Assembly (NCBI RefSeq): GCF_001614315.2
Contig: NZ_LVEG02000004.1
Coordinates: 434,001-498,000 of the forward strand
Length of the DNA: 64,000 nt
Direction: 5' to 3'
From: Halofilum ochraceum
GTDB lineage: Bacteria; Pseudomonadota; Gammaproteobacteria; XJ16; Halofilaceae
Positions 8,036 through 15,731 of the stretch are shown here, in pieces; position 1 is the first letter of the stretch, and every line of letters starts with the position of its first letter. The translations under genes were made by a program, and so were the position numbers. Under the pieces are notes generated by a model that saw nothing but the letters and a program-made list of their open reading frames with translations, did no database searches and had not been told where the DNA came from.

Positions 8036-8424
8036 GCGTCTCACGCGGAGGCGCAGAGTTCGCGGAGAAAACAACCTGGATCGGCGATGCCGATTGAAGC
8101 CTGCAGAGGTTTCAACGGTTTTGTTGGGTATCGCTTCGCTCAACCCAACCTACGGTCTTCTGAAAGCCGTATGGAGGCATCAGGGATTTCGCGAGACGCT
8201 TCATGCGGATCGCAGGCCAGTTCACGACACGACATTCGTTTCCGTAAACGTAGGTTGGGTTGAGCGAAGCGATACCCAACGCATCCCGTACACGCGACCG
8301 CGCCGCAATTCACGGGCTTTCAAAGCAGTGCGTGCCAAACCTCAATTTGCTTTTTCCTGGCGTGCCTGGGTGTCGGCGAGATAACGGTTTTCCTCTGCGC
8401 CCTCCGCGGCTCTGCGTGATGCGC
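8036..8424. repeat. Iteron-armed inverted repeat between convergent tmpB and tmpA
   Basis: The arms begin near 8039 (TCACGCGGAGGCGCAGAG) and end near 8420 (CTCTGCGTGA on the plus strand). They are built of 9-10-nt units of the form (C)GC(A/G)GAG, running in opposite orientations. The arms pair imperfectly. Inside the element is the separate perfect 32-bp inverted repeat. This type of element recurs at about 40.8, 47.8 and 49.8 kb. Function is unknown; transcription of both neighbouring genes ends here. Confidence 0.6.
8123..8280. repeat. Perfect 32-bp inverted repeat
   Basis: Bases 8123-8154 and 8249-8280 are exact reverse complements over 32 bp (arm start GTTGGGTATCGCTTCG), separated by 94 bp. 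It is nested inside the iteron-armed element and lies between convergent genes. A repeat this long and perfect suggests recent origin or active correction, as in REP/MITE-like elements. No transposase gene is nearby. Confidence 0.85.
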
Positions 8425-8448
8425 TTTCCCGGGAAAATGCGAAAGAAC

Positions 8449-8482
8449 AAAAAAATCCGCCCGGCGGGAGACACCGGGCGGA
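8449..8482 (-). terminator. Rho-independent terminator of tmpA
   Basis: The stem TCCGCCCGG (8456-8464) pairs with CCGGGCGGA (8474-8482). It is followed, in the leftward direction, by a run of seven T residues (A7 on the plus strand at 8449-8455). It lies 40 bp downstream of the tmpA-like stop codon. Confidence 0.85.
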
Positions 8483-8522
8483 GCTGGCGAATCGGGTTGT
8501 TGGTCTCTCGCGGACCGTCTGA

Positions 8523-9644
8523 TCAACCCCGCCCATGCTCACGGGCCAGGACCTTGCGGCGACTGCCGACGCTGTCGCGGTCCATGTAGCACTGGCGCAT
8601 GTGCCGGTGACCGGTGCCGGGTTTGTAACCGGCGCGGCCGTGGAACAGACGGAAGTTGTCCATGATCAACAGATCGCCCGGTTCCAGCTTGAAATGGAGC
8701 TGGAAGGCCGGGTCGTTGACCAGATCGGTCATCTGCCGCCGCGCCCGGTAGTAGCGGTCGAGCAGATCGGGATCCCCGGCCGCCACGGCATCGGTGCGGT
8801 TCGACATGCGCACCTGGCGCACGCGCCCGCGGTCATCGAGCTCGATCAGCGGGCCGCTGTTCTCGAGGATCGTGTCGTCATCGACGTAGGTGAAATCCGG
8901 CCGCACCTGCGTCAGCGCCTCGAATTCTTCCGGAGCGGTCCGCTGCAGTTCCTCCGCGATCCGGAAACCATCGGTTACGGTGGAATCACCGCCCTCGGCA
9001 TCGTTCACGAGGCAGTGCAGGAAGATGTAGCCGGGTACGGGCTCGCGGTAGGGGTTGTCCGTGTGCGGCTCGAGGGCCCGCGTGGTCATGGTGAGGTCAA
9101 ACGCGTCCGGGATGGCCTTCACATCCGCCACGCCGCCCCAGTTGGTCCGACGCATCGGGCCAATCTTCTCGACGACTTCGGCGACGGCGTCCATTTCCGG
9201 CGGCACGTTACGGACCACGACGAAGGCATGGCGTCGCAGCTGTTCGAGCATGTCGTAGAGCGCCGCGCTATTGTCCTTTGCCACCGACCAGTCGGCCTCG
9301 GGAATCGGATCCAGTGTGGCGTCCCACGTCACGATGTCGTCGCGTTCGTCCTTTTTGCGGGTCGCGAGCGTTTCCTCAAGGGCGTCCAGCCCGAATGGCG
9401 CGACGTGACCGTCAGAGAAGGTTACCTCGACGCGGTCGCCGTCGGCCCGGGCATCGGTCACCGCGGTTTCCAGCGGCAGTGACCAGGCGTCGAGCAGGCG
9501 CTGACCGGTTTTGGGGTCATGGCACTCGGCACACGGGCAGCGCTCGCGCAGCCACAGCGGGTGCAGTTCGCGCACCGAGCCGTCGCGCAGCACCAGCGTG
9601 AGACGGCCATTCGCGACCTCGGTGCGACTCGCCGTTGCGGTCAT
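8523..9644 (-). CDS. tmpA: 2-oxoglutarate/Fe(II) dioxygenase, TmpA / gamma-butyrobetaine hydroxylase-like
   Basis: This 373-residue enzyme has two parts. An N-terminal DUF971-type zinc domain carries CPCAECHDP (about residue 34), as in gamma-butyrobetaine and trimethyllysine hydroxylases. A TauD-like double-stranded beta-helix follows, with the iron ligands HTD (in LEPHTDNP) and a distal His (LFHGRAGY), plus an arginine for 2-oxoglutarate near the end. The start at 9644 has AAAGGAGG seven bases upstream. TmpA hydroxylates 2-trimethylaminoethylphosphonate; the paralogous enzyme makes carnitine. The TmpB-like gene nearby favours the phosphonate, while carnitine synthesis remains possible. Confidence 0.68.
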   Translation of the reverse strand: MTATASRTEVANGRLTLVLRDGSVRELHPLWLRERCPCAECHDPKTGQRLLDAWSLPLETAVTDARADGDRVEVTFSDGHVAPFGLDALEETLATRKKDERDDIVTWDATLDPIPEADWSVAKDNSAALYDMLEQLRRHAFVVVRNVPPEMDAVAEVVEKIGPMRRTNWGGVADVKAIPDAFDLTMTTRALEPHTDNPYREPVPGYIFLHCLVNDAEGGDSTVTDGFRIAEELQRTAPEEFEALTQVRPDFTYVDDDTILENSGPLIELDDRGRVRQVRMSNRTDAVAAGDPDLLDRYYRARRQMTDLVNDPAFQLHFKLEPGDLLIMDNFRLFHGRAGYKPGTGHRHMRQCYMDRDSVGSRRKVLAREHGRG

Positions 9645-9766
9645 GAGCGGTCCTCCTTTCTCATCGGGAACGGCAATCATCATAGAAGCCCTGGCTTAGG
9701 GACTCTTGTCTTTTCTTCTCTTTTATCGGCAGGATAAGTCAAGCCTAATCCCCGGAGCAGGGGGCC

Positions 9767-10741
9767 ATGCTGCAACGAGAAGAACAGGAATCCCCACGGC
9801 GAATCGGCTTCCTGCTGCTGCCGAAGTTCTCGCTGATCGGCCTGCTGTCGGCCATCGAGCCGCTGCGCGGGGCCAACCGTACGCTCGGCTATACCGCCTA
9901 CAGCTGGCATTTCTTCTCGGTGGATGGTGAGCCGGTGGCCGCCAGTAACGGAATCCCGATCGCGCCCGAGGCCGGTATCGAGGCGATCGATCACTTCCCC
10001 TGCCTGAGCGTGCTCGCCAGTTACGATCCGCTGGCCGCCGCCGGACGGCCGCTGTATCGATGGCTGCAGCGGCTCTATCGACAGGGGACCGAGCTCGGGG
10101 GCTTCGAGACAGGCACGGTCGTGCTCGCCGAAGCGGGACTGCTCTCCGGACGCCGGGTCACGCTGCATTGGGAAACGCTGGAGGCGTTCCGGGAGCGCTG
10201 GCTGGACATCGATGCCCGCGACTCACTCTATGAAATCGACGGCCCGATCTTTACCTGCTCGGGCGCCACCGCCGGCATGGACCTGATGCTGTACCTGATC
10301 GGCTTGCATCATTCGAGTACGGTCGCCGCCGATGTCGCCGATCAGTTCCTGCACACCGAGATCCGATCCGCCGGTGCGCACCAGCGCATGGCGGCGGATA
10401 CGCGCGTCGGCGCCTCGGATCCCGATCTGGTCCGGGTAACCGAAACGATGGAGGCCCACATCGAGAATCCGCTGTCGCTTGACGCCCTGGCGGCGGCTTG
10501 TGGTCTGAGCCGGCGACGTCTGGAACGGTTATTCAAACATCACCTCGATGATCCACCCCAGCGCTGGTACCTGCGGCTGCGGCTGGAGCGCGCCCGCCAT
10601 CTGCTGCGCTACGGCGATCTGCCCGTGAACGAGGTCGCTGTTGCCTGCGGGTTCGGTTCGGCCGCCTATTTCACTCGCGCATACAAGGCCCGGTACGGAT
10701 GGACGCCGAGCGCCGAGCGGGACACCGGCGTATGGCAGTAA
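9767..10741 (+). CDS. GlxA/GbdR-type AraC-family regulator
   Basis: This 324-residue regulator has an N-terminal DJ-1/PfpI-like domain (about residues 9-190, beginning RRIGFLLLPKFSLIGLLSAIEPLRGAN) and a C-terminal AraC double helix-turn-helix (about 215-315; GLSRRRLERLF and VNEVAVACGFGSAAYFTRAYKARYG). This layout is that of GbdR, CdhR and relatives, which sense glycine betaine, dimethylglycine or carnitine. It is divergent from the TmpA-like gene across 122 bp, so it is the likely activator of the locus. Glycine betaine, the product of the TmpAB route, would be a natural inducer (inference). Confidence 0.85.
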   Translation: MLQREEQESPRRIGFLLLPKFSLIGLLSAIEPLRGANRTLGYTAYSWHFFSVDGEPVAASNGIPIAPEAGIEAIDHFPCLSVLASYDPLAAAGRPLYRWLQRLYRQGTELGGFETGTVVLAEAGLLSGRRVTLHWETLEAFRERWLDIDARDSLYEIDGPIFTCSGATAGMDLMLYLIGLHHSSTVAADVADQFLHTEIRSAGAHQRMAADTRVGASDPDLVRVTETMEAHIENPLSLDALAAACGLSRRRLERLFKHHLDDPPQRWYLRLRLERARHLLRYGDLPVNEVAVACGFGSAAYFTRAYKARYGWTPSAERDTGVWQ

Positions 10742-10750
10742 GCGGGAGTG

Positions 10751-11926
10751 CTATTCCGACCAGCGTTCGTTGCCGCTTGCACGCCAACTCAGATAGGAAA
10801 AACTGTTCCGGTAGTTCTGATTGAATACCTTCGGCCGGTCGATAGAGGCTAGTGCCACTCCGGCGACAAAGGCCATATCGCCGACCGTGCGATAGTGCTG
10901 CTTCCCCGTCTCAAGATACAGCCAGGCGTACATGGGGGCGATGAGCAGATTCAGATCCGGTGCGGGAGAGTCGCCACCGACGTCCGGGACTGCGGGGACT
11001 GCGTAGCGGAATGAGCCGTAGAGGCGGGGCAAGCGGGTGGTGACGGTATCCGTGGCGTGGTTGACGACCCACATATGGTCGATCAATCGGTCGGCGAGTG
11101 CGCGCACGGCTCTCGGAATACGCTTATCCGCGTCTTTGTTGTCGACGGTGAGCTCATGATAATCGATCAGGGCGGAGGCCGTCAGACCCGCCATAAAGGC
11201 TTGGCAGAAACGCCATTGGGGGTCCTCCGTTCGGTACTGGCCGGTAGTCCATGCACGGATGTGTTGCAGGGCCATATCGACGTAGCGCTCGAGTGCGGCT
11301 GGCCGGCGGTCGAGGCCGCTGCGTTCGGCCATGACATGCGTTTCGATCATGTACGCGATTTCACGGCTGTAGGCTTGACGGTACCAGTGCCGGGCGTTGC
11401 TGTTCGTCAGCACGTCCGCGAATGGGCCGCGATCACGCAGCGCGCGCAGCGTGGCCAATGAATCTTCGTCACCGTTGCGACGGTAGTCGAGAGCAAGGCC
11501 ATGGGGAAACCGCTCGTAGCCCGGGACGGTGAATCCAGGCCGAAGGTAAGCTTTGTATGCCGCCTCGGCTGCCTGAGCGTAGGTGTTCCAGGTGCCGGCG
11601 GAATCAGCAAAATGGTTGGCGGCCTGCAGAAATACCCGTTCGGAGTCGTAGTACCACGCCCGCGGCTCGGCATTCAGCTTGGCCAAGTCCGTTTCAATGA
11701 AGTGGCGACCGAGCTGGTGGCCCCGTCTCTCGAGTCGACGCTCCCAGTCTTTGGTCGCGTGCGCGAATTCAGCGGGACCGATTCGGCAGGCCGAGATCTC
11801 TACATGACCCTGGCAGATATCCGGAGGCGTTCGCGACGCGACTGCCGCCGGGAGCCAATGGGTCATTGCAGCCAACAGAGACAGCAGGCGTATGGTCGGT
11901 AGCCACCACAGGGATCTGGAAGTCAC
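10751..11926 (-). CDS. Exported protein of unknown family, paralogue A
   Basis: This 391-residue protein has a Sec signal peptide (cleavage likely after LPAAVA, about residue 30) and no lipobox. It shares a run of motifs with three neighbours (12035, 14302, 15732): YD-ERVFLQ, FPHGL-D-RNGDE, YSREIAY-IET-MAER, WRFCQAFMAGLTASALI, PAPDLNLLIAPMYAWLY and, near the C-terminus, VFNQNYRNSFSYLSWR. The helical pattern with repeated W/Y and G positions recalls alpha/alpha-toroid (six-hairpin) enzymes, but that is a guess. I do not recognise a characterised family. It is the most diverged of the four. Confidence 0.8.
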   Translation of the reverse strand: MTSRSLWWLPTIRLLSLLAAMTHWLPAAVASRTPPDICQGHVEISACRIGPAEFAHATKDWERRLERRGHQLGRHFIETDLAKLNAEPRAWYYDSERVFLQAANHFADSAGTWNTYAQAAEAAYKAYLRPGFTVPGYERFPHGLALDYRRNGDEDSLATLRALRDRGPFADVLTNSNARHWYRQAYSREIAYMIETHVMAERSGLDRRPAALERYVDMALQHIRAWTTGQYRTEDPQWRFCQAFMAGLTASALIDYHELTVDNKDADKRIPRAVRALADRLIDHMWVVNHATDTVTTRLPRLYGSFRYAVPAVPDVGGDSPAPDLNLLIAPMYAWLYLETGKQHYRTVGDMAFVAGVALASIDRPKVFNQNYRNSFSYLSWRASGNERWSE

Positions 11927-12034
11927 GAGCGATCCGCCATTTTTATGGCACGCGGGGGCTCCCTCGAAGGGGCATCCCGCGACTGTACCCCCGCACCGAA
12001 TATGTCCGCGAGTTGCCCTGACTCCGTCGCGGCT

Positions 12035-13255
12035 TCAGTCCTCGACGGCAGAGGCGTCGTGTCGGCGCCACTCAACGTAGTCGAAACTGCTCCGAAAGTT
12101 CTGGTTGAATATTTTGTTCTGCTCGAGCGAGGCCATCGCGATGCCCCCGGCGAACACCGCGTCGCCCCGGTCGCGAAATCGGGCGGCGCCGGTTTGCGCG
12201 TAGAGCCACCCGTACATCGGAGCGATGAGGAGATTGAGGTCCGGTGCGGGATCCTCGGAGCCGACACCCTCCACTGAGGGCTGGACATATTCGAACGCGC
12301 CGAGCGTTGAGCTCTCGTGCGGATACCAGTCTCCACGGCTACCGCCGACACCGGCGACCCACATGGTCTGCCAGAGCCAGTCCGAAAGCGTTTCGATTCG
12401 AGCAAGGACGCGTGGATCGCGATCGCGGCCGGTGCTTTCGAGGTGATCGTCATATGCGATGAGCGCACTGGCCGTCAGGCCGGCCATGAATGCTTGACAG
12501 AAGCGCCACTGTTCATCGTTGTGGCCAAAATCACCGGTCAGCCAGGCGTCGATGTGATCAAGGGCCATGTCCACATAGAGATCTTTCCGATACGTCTGTG
12601 CCGGCGCACCGGCGCGCTCGGCCAGAACCTGGGTTTCAATGGCGTAAGCGATCTCGCGAGAATAGCGTGAGTCACGCCAAAGTCTGTTGTACGCCGGGTC
12701 TTCAGGAGTCGCGAATGCCCCGGTTTCCCGGAGTCGAAAAAGATACTCTCGGGACTGCTCGTCGCCGTTGCGTCGCCAGTCCATGAAAAGGCCGTGCGGG
12801 AACCGCATATAACCAGCGATCTGAAAGTCGTTTTTTTCGAGATACGTCTTGTAGGTGCTTTCAGCCGCATCCGCGTAGCGTTGCCAGGGGTCGTCATCGC
12901 CGGTGTAGTCGGCAATCTGCAGGAAAACCCGCTGGGCGTCGTAATACTGCATGTTGAGCTGCGCCTGGAAATTGCTTTCGCCGAGCAGGTCATCGCCGCG
13001 GCGCCGACCGTAGTCGACCATCGCGGCCTCCCACTCAGCCAGATCTGGTGGTCCATCGGCAGGGCTCGGATTGGCCTCTTGACGATTCTCCCGTCCACCG
13101 TCCGCCGCACAGCCGGCGACCGGAACAGTGACCGTCAGTGGTCGGTGGGGCCGCTCAGTCGCGGTACAGGCCAGGCCGATGAGCAGCGCAGCCAATGTCG
13201 GTGGCAACCAGCGCAGCCATCGCCAACCGGTCAAAACGCTCTGTTTGGTGGACAT
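12035..13255 (-). CDS. Exported protein of unknown family, paralogue B
   Basis: This is a 406-residue member of the same family. The start at 13255 has GGAAAA six to seven bases upstream. A hydrophobic N-terminus is followed by two cysteines. VAGC at about residue 49 fits a lipobox better than IGLAC at residue 30, so lipoprotein anchoring is likely but the site is unsure. The core carries YDAQRVFLQIADY, RFPHGLFMDWRRNGDEQS, YSREIAYAIETQVLAERAG, PAPDLNLLIAPMYGWLY and IFNQNFRSSFDYVEWR. A decayed copy of its promoter-proximal end lies at 14107-14274. Confidence 0.8.
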   Translation of the reverse strand: MSTKQSVLTGWRWLRWLPPTLAALLIGLACTATERPHRPLTVTVPVAGCAADGGRENRQEANPSPADGPPDLAEWEAAMVDYGRRRGDDLLGESNFQAQLNMQYYDAQRVFLQIADYTGDDDPWQRYADAAESTYKTYLEKNDFQIAGYMRFPHGLFMDWRRNGDEQSREYLFRLRETGAFATPEDPAYNRLWRDSRYSREIAYAIETQVLAERAGAPAQTYRKDLYVDMALDHIDAWLTGDFGHNDEQWRFCQAFMAGLTASALIAYDDHLESTGRDRDPRVLARIETLSDWLWQTMWVAGVGGSRGDWYPHESSTLGAFEYVQPSVEGVGSEDPAPDLNLLIAPMYGWLYAQTGAARFRDRGDAVFAGGIAMASLEQNKIFNQNFRSSFDYVEWRRHDASAVED

Positions 13256-13340
13256 TGTTTTTCCATGGGCACCGGCCGCACGCCAGGTCATCGCACGGCA
13301 TTGGGGGAAAATGTAGTCCACAAGCGGGCGCCGCGCCATG
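13171..13340. repeat. Direct repeat copy 1 (5' end of paralogue B)
   Basis: About 170 bp covering the first ~85 nt of paralogue B and ~85 nt upstream reappear, same orientation, at 14107-14274. By eye about three quarters of bases match. CATGGGCACCGGCCGCACG is shared exactly, and so is AAAATGTAGTCC. The repeats bracket the low-GC acetyltransferase gene. Confidence 0.75.
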
Positions 13341-13385
13341 CCGTCACGCCCTTCGGGCACGTAATGGCGTTTGCCGGGGAGGTGG

Positions 13386-14036
13386 TCATTGGGCGCTTGG
13401 ACGGGAGCGTTGTACTGCCTCTGACGTTACATCGTGCCTCATGTTGAATGGGCCAAGCGTTCTCGATTTTCCGGACTCCCGAAAACCGGCCCTCTTTACG
13501 GCCTTGATGGAAGCGATATTCTTGTCATGCACAACACAAAATATGCTCCGTACACCTTCAGAGCATAAGGCCTGTACGGTGTGAGTCAGTGCATGAGAAC
13601 AGATTTTGTTTCCCCTGAATTCGGGCAAAGTCACCATATAGCCGATTTCCGCGCAATCTTCTCCAATTTTGAGGAATCGTGTCTTGGCATTCTCATGGAA
13701 GATCCAGTGGATATAAGCAACTTCTCCCTCCCAAAAACCCAGAATGAAGTCATGGGCATCATGAGTTTGATCGCAGTAAAACTCTTTGGGCAAATCACGG
13801 CTCTGACGAAATTCGTTCAGTCGTTTATGATCATTTCGGGTGAAACTCAGTGATTCCGGATCGGGAAGATAGACTGAACATCCGGTAGATTTCGTTACAA
13901 AGATTATGAACGTGTTGGTTCTCAACAAGCTGATGTAGAAAAATTCAGCGTATCCGCGCACGCCACCGCCATATCGCACATGCACGGTTTGACGAAGGTC
14001 GGTAAGCGTAAGTCTTATGGTATTCAGGATGTTCAT
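13386..14036 (-). CDS. GNAT-like N-acetyltransferase on a low-GC island
   Basis: This protein of about 216 residues has a C-terminal GNAT-like region. CAEIGYMVTLPEFRGNKICSHAL gives the acetyl-CoA loop (R-G-N-K-I), and NIASIKAVKRAGF is the typical last motif. The N-terminal half (FFYISLLRTNTFIIF, then PKEFYCDQTHDAHDF) resembles sugar or amino-acid acetyltransferases of surface clusters only loosely. Base composition from about 13490 to 14040 is clearly AT-richer than its surroundings, a sign of transfer. No ribosome site is obvious, and an upstream ATG at 14096 is in frame. Substrate unknown. Confidence 0.65.
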   Translation of the reverse strand: MNILNTIRLTLTDLRQTVHVRYGGGVRGYAEFFYISLLRTNTFIIFVTKSTGCSVYLPDPESLSFTRNDHKRLNEFRQSRDLPKEFYCDQTHDAHDFILGFWEGEVAYIHWIFHENAKTRFLKIGEDCAEIGYMVTLPEFRGNKICSHALTHTVQALCSEGVRSIFCVVHDKNIASIKAVKRAGFRESGKSRTLGPFNMRHDVTSEAVQRSRPSAQ

Positions 14037-14106
14037 TATGTTCGTATTGCCTGGAGGAAGTCGGGGTCCGGTTCCCGTCCATTCCGGGACGTCCATTCGT
14101 CAGGAG

Positions 14107-14274
14107 GCCGGGCCAATGAACAGTGCGGCCAACGTCGGGAAGACCAGCGCAGCCATGGGCAGCTGGTCAGAGCGTTCTCTCTGGTGGGCATTGTCGTCCC
14201 CATGGGCACCGGCCGCACGACAGGTAATAGCACCGCAATGGGATAAAATGTAGTCCAAAAGCGGTCGTTTTGCC
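14107..14274 (-). pseudogene. Decayed 5' fragment of a paralogue-B-like gene (direct repeat copy 2)
   Basis: This is the second copy of the 13171-13340 segment. Translated leftward from a relic ATG at 14191 it gives MPTRENALTSCPWLRW, matching MSTKQSVLTGWRWLRW of paralogue B. The match continues in another frame as FPTLAALFIGP, so a frameshift has occurred. No core domain follows. It lies just after the stop of paralogue C and before the acetyltransferase gene. Confidence 0.7.
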
Positions 14275-14301
14275 ACGCGGAAGCGCATTCCGCGGGACAA
14301 T

Positions 14302-15483
14302 TCAGCCTCCATGGCGTTCGACGCCACGTGTACGCCAGTCAACATACTGGAAACTGGACCGATAGTTCTGGTTAAAGCGCTTCCCGGAGCCAAGATCCGC
14401 GAGGGCTACGCCACCCGCGAAAATCGCGTCACCGCGCTTCAGCCAACGATCGTCACCCGTGTGGTAGAAGAGCCACCCGAACATGGGCGCGATCAGCATA
14501 TTCAGGTCCGGGGCGGGCGCATTGCTGCCGACCCCGGTCGTGGTCGGCTCGACGTACTTGAACGCCCCGAAGCCGCTGCCGTTGACGTCGCTGACCCACA
14601 TCGTATCCCAGAGGAAGTTGCCGAGGCGCTTCAGGGCTGGCGGGACCCGGGCATCGGGGTTGCCGACCTCCACCGCACGTTCGTAGTGCGCGATCAATGC
14701 GGAACCCGTCAGGCCTCCCATGAAGGCCTGGAAGAACTGCCAGTTGCGATCGGTATGTATATATTCGCGCTCTACCCAGATATAGATATGGCCGAGCGCC
14801 AGATCCGCGAGGCCCTGGATGCGACCGCTTTTTCGTTCGTGGCCGACCCGATCCGCGAGAATCTGCGTTTCCAGCGAATAGGCGACCTCACGCGAGTATT
14901 TCTGCTTGCTCCACTCGCCGCCCGATTGTGACGGATAAGAAAAAGGTGGAGCGTCGCGCAGTTTTGCAAGATATTCCTGCGACTCGTCATCACCATTACG
15001 GATGGCGTCAATGAACAGTCCATGCGGGAAACGCTCCCATCCCGCTGCCCGGAAATCAGCGTTCTCCAGATACTTTTTGTACGTCGCTTCCGCCACCTGA
15101 CCGTACGAACGCCATGGTTGATTCTCACCAAGGTAGTTCGCGATCTGCTCATGAACGCGCTGTGCATCGTAGTAGCGCAGCTTGAATCTGCTGAGGTAGT
15201 TCGTCTCCTTCTGCAGCGCACGGCCCCACTTGTGACCGTACTCGGTCATATCCGCTTCCCAGGCCTCGAATTGTGGCGGCTGGCTCGATGTGTTCACCAC
15301 GCTGTTGCGCTCGAGACCATCGCTGGCCTCCGTTGCGGATGTGCCGCTTGAAGTCTCGGTGCCGTTGCCGTCGCCACCACCACCGCAAGCGGTCAGGGTC
15401 GCGAGTGCAATCCCGGTACAAAAAGGGGTGATTCGGGTAAGTAGGGTGCGGCGAGTTCGGTCGCCGGAGGAACCAAGGTGCAT
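14302..15483 (-). CDS. Putative lipoprotein of unknown family, paralogue C
   Basis: This is a 393-residue protein. The start at 15483 has GGAG seven bases upstream; an upstream in-frame ATG at 15534 is less likely. The signal peptide ends in LATLTACGGGG, a good lipobox, and a Gly/Ser/Thr-rich spacer leads to the core. Core motifs: YYDAQRVHEQIANY, WERFPHGLFIDAIRNGDDES, YSREVAYSLETQILADR, WQFFQAFMGGLTGSALI, PAPDLNMLIAPMFGWLF, FNQNYRSSFQYVDWR. It is closest to paralogue D. An outer-membrane or periplasmic location is expected. No catalytic function can be assigned. Confidence 0.8.
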   Translation of the reverse strand: MHLGSSGDRTRRTLLTRITPFCTGIALATLTACGGGGDGNGTETSSGTSATEASDGLERNSVVNTSSQPPQFEAWEADMTEYGHKWGRALQKETNYLSRFKLRYYDAQRVHEQIANYLGENQPWRSYGQVAEATYKKYLENADFRAAGWERFPHGLFIDAIRNGDDESQEYLAKLRDAPPFSYPSQSGGEWSKQKYSREVAYSLETQILADRVGHERKSGRIQGLADLALGHIYIWVEREYIHTDRNWQFFQAFMGGLTGSALIAHYERAVEVGNPDARVPPALKRLGNFLWDTMWVSDVNGSGFGAFKYVEPTTTGVGSNAPAPDLNMLIAPMFGWLFYHTGDDRWLKRGDAIFAGGVALADLGSGKRFNQNYRSSFQYVDWRTRGVERHGG

Positions 15484-15695
15484 TATGTGACTCCACAGTT
15501 TGTGGGCCGCACACCCATGTCTCCGTGCGTGCAAACGGAGACGGTTTCCCCTCTGGCTGAATTGTCACGCTTTCCCTGCGTCGTCGACTGACGGGTTCCT
15601 TTTTGGGTTTTACGCGAAATCCGGCGTTTTACGTCGGCGGATTGAATGGGTCAACAGTTCTCTGGACGAACGCGTCGGGAACAGCGATGACCGGT

Positions 15696-15722
15696 CCGGC
15701 CTCCGGATGCACCGGAGGCCGG
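15696..15722 (-). terminator. Stem-loop after paralogue D
   Basis: The 11-bp perfect stem CCGGCCTCCGG / CCGGAGGCCGG has a 5-nt loop and begins about 10 bp past the paralogue D stop. No T-run follows, so it may be a processing or stabilising hairpin rather than an intrinsic terminator. Nothing else is seen between 15484 and 15695. Confidence 0.5.
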
Positions 15723-15731
15723 CGGCTTTGC

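Noticed and set aside
13386-14036. Insertion sequence or mobile-element gene on the low-GC island
   Set aside because: The product shows GNAT motifs, not transposase motifs, and the flanking repeats are direct copies of a host gene end, not terminal inverted repeats.
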